Assembly (NCBI GenBank): GCA_025526935.1
Contig: JAHLKD010000004.1
Location: 434,001-498,000 of the forward strand
Direction of reading: 5' to 3'
Length of the DNA stretch: 64,000 bases
From: Cladochytrium replicatum
Lineage: Eukaryota > Chytridiomycota > Chytridiomycetes > Cladochytriales > Cladochytriaceae
Below are positions 11,477 through 22,537 of this stretch, piece after piece. The notes beneath the pieces are model-generated. The model did not search any database. It was not told where the DNA came from and saw only the letters and a program-made list of their open reading frames with translations. Position numbers and translations under genes: made by a program. Position 1 is the first letter of the stretch, and each line of letters starts with the position of its first letter.

Positions 11477-12567
11477 ATGTCTGCAAGTGATCTGCTCATC
11501 CCGGCAGCTTTCCTCCACAAGGTAGTGAACAAACAACTGACATGTTACAAAACCCTTATTTTCCATTACAGGAGCTACCTGTACGATACATGCAAAGCGT
11601 GAAACTTCTTTCTTCGACCGACATGCCGTCATATCTGAGTCCCACACAGCCAGAAATCCAAACCATGATCAAGAGAATGGTGGACGACACCGCATACCTC
11701 GCCGGGGTTTCGCAGCCAAAAGATCCAACAGAATTTGCTCGACACCTTCGACACATCCAATGGAGACACTACGATACCATGCTTCATCTCCGACGAGCAT
11801 TCGAAGGCGTCGACGAATTAAACCATCCCACACGCTCGGATACGTTATTCTGGGACAGCCTGCTGACACTCAACATAGGCGCCGGGATCCTTATCGCAGA
11901 CTATCTGTCCCTTTTGGACAAATCCACCAACCTCGTCAACATGTTTGACCCTTTGGCTGTCGCAAGACGTGCGATCGCCATGGAGCGCGACCACGTTGCG
12001 GAGACCCTGTTCGCCGGAAACCTGTCCAAAGTACCCCAAGTCGATCTCATTACTGCGTCTCCGAACGAGAAGATGTCTGCGCTCTACGTAAAAGAACACC
12101 TCGAACGCATTCTGAGAGACGTGCTCCGTTGTTCTCTCAGCGCTACAATATCAAGACACAGCGATGGGACCGAGATGCCAAACATCAAGTTGATCGTGGT
12201 GGCTGGAAACGAGGATATTGCGTTCAAGGTGTCGGACGAAGCCGGCGGAATCCCATTGTCGCAGCAGAAGCGGATGTGGTCGTACGTCGTGAACTCGACG
12301 TTTCACGATAGTCTTGTTGAAGAATCAAACCCGGTAGGGGTGACGCTTCCTAGTCCGACAAAGAATCGATTGGCTTTCGCAAGAGTGATGGCGCGATACT
12401 TTGGAGGGGACCTCGACGTGGTTTCGATGGAGGGGCATGGGAGCGACTTCTTCATCCATTTGTACAAACGCGACGGGCTCGAACAATTTGGTTTGGACTC
12501 GGCGGAGGAACAGGAACTGTGCACTTCAGCCAACCAAGCATATTGCGATGCTATGTATATTTCGTAG
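11477..12567 (+). CDS. degenerate mitochondrial protein kinase (PDK/BCKDK family)
   Basis: Exons 11477-11521 and 11572-12567 give 346 residues if the first in-frame ATG is used. The regulatory helical domain is clear: Phe-Leu-His-Lys-Glu-Leu-Pro-Val-Arg across the intron, then Ile-Gln-Trp-Arg-His-Tyr-Asp. The ATPase domain keeps Asp in Ser-Asp-Glu-Ala-Gly-Gly and a Gly-Gly-Asp-Leu-Asp-Val-Val-Ser-Met-Glu-Gly-His-Gly end. The N-box has lost its Asn (Arg-Asp-Val-Leu-Arg-Cys-Ser where kinases have Glu-x-x-Lys-Asn), and the second glycine box is absent. Upstream, 11362-11487 encodes the expected N-terminal family block (Leu-Thr-Gln-Leu-Phe-Gln-Phe-Gly-Lys) but one base out of frame. It may be a pseudokinase, a decaying gene or a base-call error in the first exon. 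Confidence 0.65.
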
Positions 12568-13321
12568 AACTTTTAAACTTTCCACAATAAATTTTTTTTT
12601 GACCGCACATTGACAATACACCTTTCACTGAATTGGGGTGAACCTCAAAGAAATAAGTTTAACCTTTCGCAAAAATGCACCCTTCTCGTTATGGAGTCTC
12701 CCGACATTCTGATCAACGTGAACCGGACAGTGCTAGCCACCAACCTTTCAAGCATTTTGTTGATCGTTCTCTTGTTCTCATCGAAAGGACGCTCTGTCGC
12801 TCTGTGTCGGATGTTCTTTTTTAAACCCGCCGTCTGTGAATCCTGCACAAGACTAGAGTCTCCATCGACGTTGTGCTGAACGAGTTTGAGGTTTGGCTCT
12901 GAGAGATTTTCATTCACTGACTCGGAGACGTCATACAGTTTCCATCGCTACAAAAGACCGAAGATTTCGCTGGTGCTCCGGCCCGGCGGTCAAAAATGCA
13001 TCGCCATCGCTTTCCAATGATAGCCACGAAATCATCCAGCCCTCTGCTTTTGTCAACATTGGAGCCAAAAATAGTCTCCGATCTTTTCTTCGCGACAACG
13101 ACAAACCCCGTACACTTTTGCTGTTATGCGGTTTTGTGGTTACCGATGTGGCAGGACTGTTGATCTACGAACCGATGTGGCAGGACTGTTGATCTACGAA
13201 TTAGCGTCCCTCCCACAATCGAAAAAGGTGACCAACCCTTAAGGGTATGTAGTGGTACAGCCGCGCTGAAGTTTGAGTTCCCAACGTCAAAATTCTTTGC
13301 CTTTCGCCGATTTGAAATTGC
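12568..13321. other. intergenic, no gene seen
   Basis: Short frames on both strands (for example a 90-codon minus frame at 12645-12917) show no recognisable family, and no splice model extends them. The stretch contains a 29-bp tandem duplication. Confidence 0.5.
13142..13199 (+). repeat. tandem duplication, 29 bp x 2
   Basis: Two identical copies (13142-13170, 13171-13199) of a unit starting accgatgtggcaggactg, directly adjacent. Confidence 0.95.
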
Positions 13322-16300
13322 TTGCTAAAGGCTTGTTTGAACTTGAAGAGGACTGGAGCACAGCAAGTGTTTCCTTATATGATATCATGGATGACGGTGG
13401 GAGGAACGCATGGTCAAACACAGCACTTTTTCAGCGATTTCGGTCTTTCGCCACCTGTCACTCGCGGAACGAGCCCGTTTGTGACCATTCCAAAAACGCG
13501 ATTCCACCAGAATGATTTCGAGAGAATCTTGTTGAAATTCGCAGAGATCCCAGACCCACGAGGTGCTTGGGTTCCCGCAAAGCTCAAAGTTATGATCGAT
13601 CAACAGCTTACCAAGGCAATTAAAATTTTCTGGAAATATTTCAACCTCAGTGCGGCGGCGGTGAAGTTCGATCCAAATAAGATACCCACCAAAGGAGAAA
13701 TTTCGTATTCTACCAATCGAGTTTATCTCCATGAGCATCTCGGGAAAGCCAAGATGAGGCAAGTGCTACTTGATCCAGCTCAAGGTGTCAAGGCACATTC
13801 ACATTCTGCTCCTCCTGCCACAGAGGTAGCGCCTGGTTCGAATCGTTGCCCGTATATCATGCCACAAGCGGCACACTCACTGCTGATTACCCGTTTTACC
13901 TCCTCTTCACTTCAAAGGAAAGAGAAAACGCAGCTTCTATTATTCAGATGTGCTGGCGCAAGTCGTGTCTCCGTGCAGCGTTTCGGAAAAGTTTATCAGC
14001 GTTTCGGAAAAGTTTATCAGCGTTGCGACAATCAACAAAACTCAGTGTAAAACATGCAGCTGCATCAAATCTTTTCTAACTGCCTCGTCCTTATTTTGCG
14101 GCAGAGTGAAAACTTACTTTTCACGTCTTCTTCAATCACCGTGGCCAGGCGTGGGAGAAACGACTAAAGCAACTTCGAATCTTGCCGATTCACAGTTGCA
14201 GGCAATTAACGAGATCCGTGTACGCCAAGCAGCAGAATCAGCGCACCAAGCGAATTTGCAGCCATCCAAATGGAAAATCCTTTCATTCGCCATTTTCGAT
14301 TGACGGTGTGGATCCAGACATCATTGAAGAACCGCTTGGCGATGTATCGGAACCAAATGATGAAGAGTCTCTCCCACGACACCGGTTCCCTTGTTCCTCT
14401 TCTTCTTCGGGGCCGAATGCTAAATGGATTGTTGCACAAGGATAATCCTTTCCATTCTGTAGCTGTCAACGGGCGGCATCCTTTAGATGAAAATCGGCTA
14501 ATAGGAGAAGATGAAGAGGATGCATTAATGTCTTCCGTTCCAGACTCATTTGCGGATTTAACGGATGCACATTTCCCACTCTTCATAACGTACCAAAAGT
14601 TCCAATGATGAGAAACGCGCTGGGTTTGGAACAGAAAGAAAAGGCAACAGGGTTGAAGTCTGAAGATTCAAGGAAACCATTTGATAAAGCAGCATTAGCC
14701 GGTGGATTGACGATGTTTGATCACGGGCTTGAATTTGAGAGCTTCAGATCCAAGCTATGGAAGCGTATGGACACCAGACTCATGGAAAATATCGACGCAT
14801 CACTTGCAATTCAATGAAATAATGGGAATATTGAAAGGATCTGAGAATGCGGGAAAATCAGAAAAAGGATATTTAACGTTTGAACAGGTGAGAGGATCGA
14901 AACCTACTATTTCCTTTAAAAACGAATATTTTTACTCCATAATTTGAAGTGAGTGTCTCAAATTGGAATTATTCCGTTTTCAAACATTTGAGGCGGTCAC
15001 AATATGATGTTTTCACTGCTTATTGTAAAGTTTCTCCTAATGACTTTATGGACAGGTTAGACAGTTCTTTGCTGGTTTTGACAGCCTCGTCCCTGAAAAC
15101 GGATTTAGAGTAAATGAAGTCAACAAAACACTTTCTATCCATATTGACAGGCTACCAAAGATCCATGAAGTTTATGTGGATGAGGGGTGAGCTTCCGAAC
15201 TTGTCCGTTTCATAGCTTCCAATCACCAATTTCAAGGTGCAAGACATGATAATGGCACAACTGTTGCCGCTGCCTTTGCTGGAGATACTGCCCACATTCC
15301 TCACATGAATTACAGTGGCGAGTTTTTCTTAATGATGATCCTAACTGGAATTAGAATACCACTGCCTTTGATTCTGTGAAGGACAACATCCTTGGAGTGG
15401 AGCTGAAAGTCTTGTATACCGCAATCACTCGTGCGCGCCAACGTCTCATCATATTTTCATTGGATCGTTGAAAATGTCGGGTTAGACACAATGTTTATTC
15501 TGTGGGAACGCCTTGGTCTTGTGGAGCGTGCACGTAATGCGCATGGCCTTTGAAACCACGAGCACTATCGTGCTTTGGCCCAAAAATCATCATCTGCACA
15601 GTGGGCAAAACAAGGGTACATGTTGTTCGAGCGACGACAATATCAAGCCGCAATGTTTTGCTTTCGACGAGAATTGGTGCAAGACCCATCAGTTGGGAAC
15701 ACCAAAGTATCGACCTGCGAGGCATGGCTGTACAGACAACAGGGACAGATCCTTGCAAACCAAGAGCGCTAAAAGGAGTCAGCTGAGCTGCAGATCCAAA
15801 GTGCCGATATTCTTGTGAAACTTGGCAAAATTGAAACAGCAGCGAAGCTATATGAGGGGACCTTAGGTTTGGATGGCGTTTAATCTTTATGCGGCTAACA
15901 GATTGCGGGTAAAGTTGAGACGGCTGCATCGCTATACCAGGAGCTTGGACGTTTAGAAGACGCGGCACCATGTTTTGAGAAAAGTCAGAACTATGCTGAA
16001 GCTGCACAAATATGTCAACAGCTTGGGCGACACCAAGAGGCGGTGGAATCGTTCAGGCGCGCAAACCTCTTTTTGGAAGCGCTGCGGTGCGCAGACATTT
16101 CAGGATGTCTATCGGAGAAGGAAATCAGCCGAATGGCTCAAGTTGCCATTATATTTTACGAGTCTGATCCAACAAGTCGAAAGGAGGCCATTACTTATCT
16201 AAGTGACAATGAAGCAATGAAATTTTTCGAGTCTCTAGGAATGTTTGATGAGCTCATTCAGCTCTACTTAGATCGCAGCCGACACGCTGAAGTCGCCCAA

Positions 16301-18046
16301 CTGTTCGCAAGTCGAGCGGCACAACGATTTGCGTTCAAAATCGTACCTGTCAATCTTCGACATCGTGGTTGGACAACGGCGATTGCTGTTGCAGTTAGGA
16401 CGGAGGTTGAGAGATGGATGGAAGATTAAGGTGCAAGCCAGCACTGGGAAGAGAATATACTTCGAATCTTGTCCGTCTGGGAGACTGATGTCACCACTGT
16501 TCCTACAGCAGCGAAGGTATGGGAGCATTTGAGCGTGGTAGGTGAGCATCGGACGGTCTACGTGCTCGTTTATAAGTTCTGGACAAAAGAACTCGACACC
16601 CAAATCGACACAGATACTCTGCGACATTCAAAGCTTTGAATGTCGCAAAGACGTCAAAGATATCCCTCACACCCGTCGTCAAGAAAATGGAAAATGTTTC
16701 GAAAAGGACTGGCCTATGAATGCTTTCGTGGACTTCTACACTTCCGAAAGCCGCGATGTAGTTATCAAAACTGGAATTGAGGTCGTTCCTCAAATGCTGA
16801 TGTCCCCGCGGGGCCTTGAGGTGTACCATCTCACTCCCATACTTGAAGAAGTTGGGAGACTGCTTCTGATCGCACTTCATACGGATCTCATTCTTCCCCG
16901 TTCTGTCCGTCGGTGTGCGACATTGCGAAAGTCGCACGGGCTGGAAAGCCAATTAGCAGATTTGAGAACTTTCATGCGTGAAAAATTATTAGGAACCAAT
17001 GATATAACCCCCCGCTTGAGATGGGCAACACGCAATGATGATACAAGGAGACAAAAGGATTATTTTAGATCAATGGGTTTCTATCGATTTAGAGCTCGTT
17101 CAGTGTGAACTAGGGAATGAGCAAATCAAAGGCACACTATAGATACCTTGCAAAGTTCGCTCAGGTTACTGACGACCCACTTGTGCTGATGTCTTTCGAA
17201 TCTTACTTACGGAACGCAACAAACTTATTCGTGAAAGAAGCTCTTGAGTTTGTGCGTTTCTATGCAGTCATGCCTCGCCAGAAGAACGAGCGAGACATTG
17301 CGCACAGGCAGAGCTTTGTCAATCGCTTCTAAAAACACGCTTTCAATGGGATTCCGGTGACTTCAGATTCTTCCGATGAGAAGCTCTCGGAAAATAGAGC
17401 AACTATGAGGACAGTCGCACCTGCTTGCTCCGGAAACAAAAACCAAATGCCGAAATCATCAGCCGAAGAAAGAGAGCAGGCAGAAAAGAAACTAAAGGGC
17501 TGGCTTCGAAAAGTTGTTCTCAATGCGAAAAACAAGATGCGGTGAAGGTCCGATCAAATAGAAGCGGATATCTTGTATTTGGAGGCGGCTGCGGTTGTCA
17601 AAAGCAGATGGGTGTACCAGAGCATGGATGTCGTTGGTCAAGCCCTTCTGATTTTGCCGTTTCAGAGAACATCGCTCGACCATAAACGGACTAATTCGAG
17701 AGCCCAATGTTCGGTCAGAGTTCCATCGCAACTCGATTTCAATCTCTTGAAACTCAAGATCTGTGAGGCAGAAGATGTGGTGAATGACGTCAAGAAGCTC
17801 AAGAAGAGATGGAAGGATTTGACCGGAAAGCCACCAATCCAAGGTCGATTAAAGTTGAAGAATGATTCTCCTGATCCTGTTGCAGAAGCTGTCGTAGATA
17901 CTTCTACTCAACCAGCTTTATCTTCGTCGCAAATTGAAGCGAAGGGAAGCACCTTGAAGTTCACTGACGAGGAGCTGGCGGTCAAGCGCAAAAAGGGTGG
18001 CAAAAGAATCAAGAAAAGGTGTTATGGAGTTCAAGTGTATCAGTGA
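13322..18046 (+). pseudogene. degenerate TRANK1-like SF1 helicase with TPR tail
   Basis: Pieces in changing frames line up in the order of a UvrD-type helicase of the TRANK1 group. They are Phe-Pro-Leu-Phe-Ile-Thr-Tyr-Gln-Lys-Phe (near 14575); Val-Tyr-Val-Asp-Glu followed one frame later by Val-Gln-Asp (15171-15245); Phe-Ala-Gly-Asp-Thr-Ala (near 15275); and Leu-Tyr-Thr-Ala-Ile-Thr-Arg-Ala-Arg-Gln-Arg-Leu (15406-15450). TPR-like repeats follow (15600-16430), then a Lys-rich tail (to 18046). Stops and frame changes occur every few hundred bases, and I find no Walker A motif. Some breaks might be introns, but several fall inside motifs, so I call it a pseudogene. The family's function is poorly known. 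Confidence 0.75.
13979..14020 (+). repeat. tandem duplication, 21 bp x 2
   Basis: Two identical adjacent copies of a 21-bp unit starting cgtttcggaaaagtttat inside the helicase pseudogene. In one frame it adds seven residues, but the frame closes shortly after. Confidence 0.95.
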
Positions 18047-18588
18047 TCCTGTCGACATATAAATACATTACCTAATTGTTTGTTGCTGCGAGTTGTTGAA
18101 CGAAAGGAAATGATATTTCTTATAATGATATTTATTGATCTCATTACAGGCACGACCTGGACAGAAGAAATTACACAGCGTTAAACCGTCCGATCTTTCG
18201 GTCCCACATATCGTTCCATTTTCAGCATGAATGATTGGAGGGCTAACATCATATGCCCATGCCACGCGCAATTGGCTTGACGGCACATGTTATTTTCAAG
18301 TGTGAGAAAGCATTTTGGGAGCGAGTGCCGCAGCTCGACACAATCGACGATTTATCGATCTGTTGGGTTTACTATTGCATCCTTCGATTCGATGTTTGAG
18401 TCCCATCGTAACGCCACAGTATACACGACGCGTCATAACGCGTCTTGGGCGGTCTGCCCAATAAAGAAAGTTGACCCAATCCACACGATGCTGCGACTTT
18501 TAATCTGCTGCTGGGAACCATTTATTCCACATTCCACAATTCCTTCCTTTCTGTCTTCATAGCGTACCAACATTGACAACATCTTATT
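18047..18588. other. intergenic, no gene seen
   Basis: AT-rich between the end of the helicase pseudogene and the cyclin start codon; it should hold the cyclin promoter. Short frames on both strands show nothing recognisable. Confidence 0.5.
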
Positions 18589-19863
18589 ATGTGCCGACCA
18601 CCACAACGGCGAGAACATGCCCTCACATCATCACCTTTGCCACTAGATCAAGCGGAAAGTCATAGGAACCTTTTGAAGCTTCTGGAGCAGCTCCGTGCCG
18701 ACTGCATATGTGACAATGCCGATGCCTTGATTCGTTCAAATGCCAATCAAATCAAACTTGGCGATCCGAACAAAGCGCTGTCCGACTACTACGAGCTCGA
18801 TTCTGATCTGTATACCCCAGACATCCTCCGACCGGCCAGCTCTCTCCACTCGTTCAACTGCGGAGACAATGACTGTGAAGAACGGGAACACTCGTGCAGT
18901 ACAATTTCGCTGAAAGACGATGCGATCAACATCTCTCAGGACAGCTCTCCGTGGACTCAGAAGGGCTCTCCTCTCCATCCTCCACTCCACACACCGTCAT
19001 CGGAAGGGTCCACATACATCAACTCGGGACATCACGAGAGCGAACACCAATCGCAACCTAGTTCGTGCTTGTACGTTGCAGCATCTGAGGCGACATTGGT
19101 GGACGAGGAGGAGCCTCACTTCAACAGCTCCTATGAGAAGATTGAGTATGCTGAACGCTTCGTTGGTGAGGATTCAATTGCATATATTACTTGAGTGCAT
19201 TTTCTTACACGCTTTCTTTCAGATGCCGCAGTATTGGTTATGGAGTCGATCTGGCCCGCAAGCACCCTCCACACTCACCCAGCGATGACCCTCCCCCCTC
19301 TCCGTCTTTTCGTCCACGAGTTCCTCCGTCGCTCGCGGGCCTCATTCCCCGCCCTCCAAATCGCTCTCCTCTACCTCGCCCGCCTTCGCATGCACCTCTC
19401 AGCCGCGCACTTTTCCTTTGATCCAGCCCACGATAACGAAGACGAGGTCTTCTTCTGCGGTCCGACCTCGCCCATCTACCACCCCTCGCTCCGCTGCGGA
19501 CGCCGGATGTTCCTCACTGCGCTCATGTCAGCATCAAAGTACCTTCTTGACAGACCCCCGTCCAACCTTGCCTGGGCTCGTCTTGGTGGTCTTGAGCTCG
19601 AGCACTTAAACACCGTAGAGGCGTCCTTCCTCGGAGCAATCCAGTTTGACTTGTTTGTGTCCCCACAGACTTGGGCTAAGCTGCGATCGGGTTCCAGTAA
19701 GCTGGCCGACCACGGCTTGCCCGAAGACTTTGCAAGAACGGTGTTCGATGCTGCTGGGACTGAGGTGCGAGGGTTCACACTTGCGCCAAAGAAGAAGCTC
19801 AGCGGACCTGATTACGTGGAGAGGTGGAGGTCCCATGTTGACATGCAAGCTGTCTTTGTCTGA
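18589..19863 (+). CDS. PHO85-type (Pcl/PHO80-like) cyclin
   Basis: Two exons: 18589-19165 and 19223-19863; 405 residues. The first 185 residues are polar and disordered (Ser/His/Glu-rich). The junction creates Phe-Val-Asp-Ala-Ala-Val-Leu-Val-Met-Glu-Ser-Ile-Trp. From there a fungal Pcl-type cyclin box begins: Leu-Phe-Val-His-Glu-Phe-Leu-Arg-Arg-Ser, Gln-Ile-Ala-Leu-Leu-Tyr-Leu-Ala-Arg-Leu, Arg-Arg-Met-Phe-Leu-Thr-Ala-Leu-Met-Ser-Ala-Ser-Lys-Tyr. It ends with the Asn-Thr-Val-Glu-x-x-Phe-Leu helix. By family it binds a Pho85-like CDK and directs it to substrates in polarity, cell cycle or nutrient signalling. It cannot be placed in a subgroup from sequence reading alone. The second exon is GC-rich and strongly coding. 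Confidence 0.88.
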
Positions 19864-20351
19864 CCTTTCTAAAAAGTTTACTTGGGTGAAAAAGGGGCAC
19901 TATAGAGGGCTCTTTTGTGGGTTTTAACGCGGCGGGGCAAAAGTTTTAACCAGTATCCTCTTAAGATTCCTTTGTTTTAGTGCCTCGTGCCGTAATGGCA
20001 CTCCCTTTGCTTCTCAAACCCACACGTTCTTTGATTCACTCCCCGCACAATTGCACATGCTTGATCTTTTGTCATCGAGTATTATCAGTACAACACAGTT
20101 GGGATTGTAACATAACCGCAGAAACAATGAAGACCGTTTCTGACAGCTCAACATCGCATCATTCAGCATGGTTATGCCCGCGCAAGAAGCAGTAATCGTA
20201 ATCGCGCGAGTGAATTTGGTCGAATGAGTGCTCTACAGACACTCCAACAACCCATATTGCTAATCCCAGGACATCGCGTCATCAAGAACTCCGTATATTG
20301 CATGAAAGATAACGAACACAAAGAGTACAGAGATTGAAAACGAGGTATTAA
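19864..20351. other. intergenic, no gene seen
   Basis: Between the convergent cyclin and COX7a-like stops. No frame here is convincing. It presumably holds both 3' ends. Confidence 0.5.
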
Positions 20352-20685
20352 CTATTTCTGAACACGAAAACGTTGTGAGTCCAGGAGGAGCCAAAAAGAG
20401 TCATCCCCTTCGAAACATACCCCCTTGATCAACTCCGCCTGTCTGACGACGGATTTGTATAGAACGACACCAGTAAGTACGAGGGTGACACCAAGCCAGA
20501 CTGAGTCTCCACGGCCACGAATGTATACAGGACGGTCAGACGATGCCTGGCATATGACATAATTTTGAGTGACCAAGACCAGCCGAATAAGACAGTGAGC
20601 TGACCTGCCAGAAGATGCGCTGCTGAACCTGGTTGCGACGCACGGCCTTTTCGCCGGTGAGGAGGAGAGATCGCCAACCACTCAT
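20352..20685 (-). CDS. cytochrome c oxidase subunit VIIa-like protein
   Basis: Three exons: 20605-20685, 20421-20546 and a 6-nt last exon 20352-20357 (Lys-stop); 70 residues. The N-terminus is a basic mitochondrial-type sequence (Val-Arg-Arg-Asn-Gln-Val-Gln-Gln-Arg-Ile-Phe-Trp-Gln). Then come Arg-Pro-Val-Tyr-Ile-Arg-Gly and one membrane helix (Trp-Leu-Gly-Val-Thr-Leu-Val-Leu-Thr-Gly-Val-Val-Leu-Tyr). Size, layout and the Pro-Val-Tyr motif before the helix match COX7a of the inner-membrane oxidase. The last intron (20358-20420, 63 nt) has no in-frame stop, so retaining it would give a form 21 residues longer. The start codon lies about 200 bp from that of the divergent transporter. Confidence 0.75.
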
Positions 20686-20891
20686 TTTTGGAATTGAATT
20701 CGAATTTGAATTTGCAGTTCGGGAGAGTGGCAGTGCTGGGCATCGAAATTTGATGCATCGACGGGACTGGGCATGTGAGGTCATCAGATAAATTCACGTG
20801 GGATATGGCTGGCAAAGAATCTCACGTGTGCTAGTTGTCACGTGCGAGGTATTCTCTACTGCAACCCAAACAAAGAAACGGCCGGCCAAAA

Positions 20892-22417
20892 ATGTCTCCA
20901 GAATGGGTGTGGTTCCTGGTGGTGGGAATGCTGTTCACCGGTAGGGACCGCATAGAGTCGGGCTTAGAAGTAGTTTAACCGTTTGCTGTTGTATCAGGCA
21001 CAATCAACACTTTGTTGAACAAGTACCAGGATTTCGCTGTGAGTTGAAGCATGAGTGTACGGCGTGTTGTAGCTTTCAGAATGCTGGTCTTTTCCGGTGA
21101 CGATGCTCCCCATTTCTGTTGGCTTTGGCAACCAGATATGATATTGACAGTATTGCAGTGCGTGGGCAACTGCGATGATCCCGACCCAACCAAACGAGTT
21201 CATTTCGAGCAACCGGTTTGGCAGGTTAGTTTTCATACGATTTGCGCCCAAATCTTCCGCTAACATACACACTTAAGACTCTCAACATGTTTGTAGGTGA
21301 GGCATTGTGCCTCCTCGTGTATTACGTGAGCGTTTGGTACGAGTCGTACAAGAAGAGTCGTGAACCCGCGTACCACCCGATCTCTACATCGGACGACGCT
21401 GCTGACGATGACGTTGGTAACTCGGCCGTTTCACCGAAACCGCACGACGCTCTTCCGCTCACTGGGTGGCGACAGCTTCTGCTCTGGATCCCCACGTTGT
21501 GCGACATGACCGCTACCACGCTGATGAATGTCGGTCTCATTTACATCTCAGCTTCGATCTACCAAATGTTGCGCGGGAGTGTGGTTTTGTTCACAGGAAC
21601 ACTCTCTGCGCTTTTCCTGGGTCGTAAAAATCCCGTGTACAAATGGTTTGCGCTCATCACCGTATTTGTCGGCGTTGCGATCGTTGGTCTCTCTGGGCTT
21701 CTCTCCTCGGCCTCAGAAAATGCGGATGGTATCAAGACAAACCCGATTGGTGTTTTTCTGGTTGCGTCAGCTCAAATCTTTACGGCCATGCAGTTTGTGA
21801 TTGAAGAAAAGATTATGAGCCGCTACGAAGCTCCTGCGATCAAAGTCGTCGGCCTTGAAGGAATCTTTGGGCTCATTTCGGTGTTGGGCGGAATGCCGAT
21901 TCTGTACTATACAATTGGAAAGAATGGAGAGAAAGGCAACTTCTTTGACCTTCCCGAAGGTTTCAGGCAGGTCTTCTTCATCCCCCAGGTTCTCTACTGC
22001 GGGATCGGAATCATTTTCAGCATCGCCTTCTTCAACTGGTTTGGACTGTCTGTGACCCGCACCATCAGTGCCACGTCACGAAGCACAATTGACACATGCA
22101 GGTATGTCTGCCAGCATGTCTTTGTGAGATCGGGACTTATTTTGGTACCTTCCAGGACGCTATTTATTTGGATCGTATCGCTTAGCCTTGGGTGGGAAAC
22201 GTTTAAACCACTGCAGGTTGTAGGTTTCTTGGTGTTGCTTTACGGGTATGGTAATTCGTGTGCGTAGTTTACGATCCTGATTTAAATTCCTCTCTGCAGA
22301 ACCTTCTTGTTCAATGATGCCATTTCTCCACCGCCTTTCCAAGTATGCCTCAAGGGACGTGATGACGAGGAAGTTCCCCACAACTTCCATCCGTCACGGG
22401 GAGTTGAAGACGACTGA
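20892..22417 (+). CDS. SLC35F6-like nucleotide-sugar/drug-metabolite transporter
   Basis: Six exons: 20892-20940, 20998-21038, 21159-21224, 21278-22101, 22156-22245, 22300-22417; 395 residues, all phases closing. The N-terminus gives Gly-Thr-Ile-Asn-Thr-Leu-Leu-Asn-Lys-Tyr-Gln-Asp and then Cys-Val-Gly-Asn-Cys-Asp-Asp-Pro-Asp-Pro-Thr, both hallmarks of SLC35F6 (C2orf18). The EamA-type bundle of about ten helices follows, including Tyr-Gln-Met-Leu-Arg-Gly-Ser-Val-Val-Leu-Phe-Thr-Gly and Gln-Phe-Val-Ile-Glu-Glu-Lys. The C-terminal tail is short and charged. Animal SLC35F6 is reported in lysosomes and mitochondria; the substrate is unknown. A hydrophilic loop after helix 2 holds a run of Asp residues. 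Confidence 0.92.
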
Positions 22418-22537
22418 TTGCTTTGCATATCATCGATCTAAGATATTCCAATGCAAATTTTTGGAGGATCTTGTAGTTCCGTGGATATGTTTTCAACCCA
22501 GGTCTTTTAGCACCTCACTTTCTACGTGGCGTAGTGT

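Noticed and set aside
13790-13860. tRNA-like T-loop ggttcgaatcg near 13837
   Set aside because: No matching A box, anticodon stem or acceptor stem could be folded around it. No other tRNA candidate was seen.
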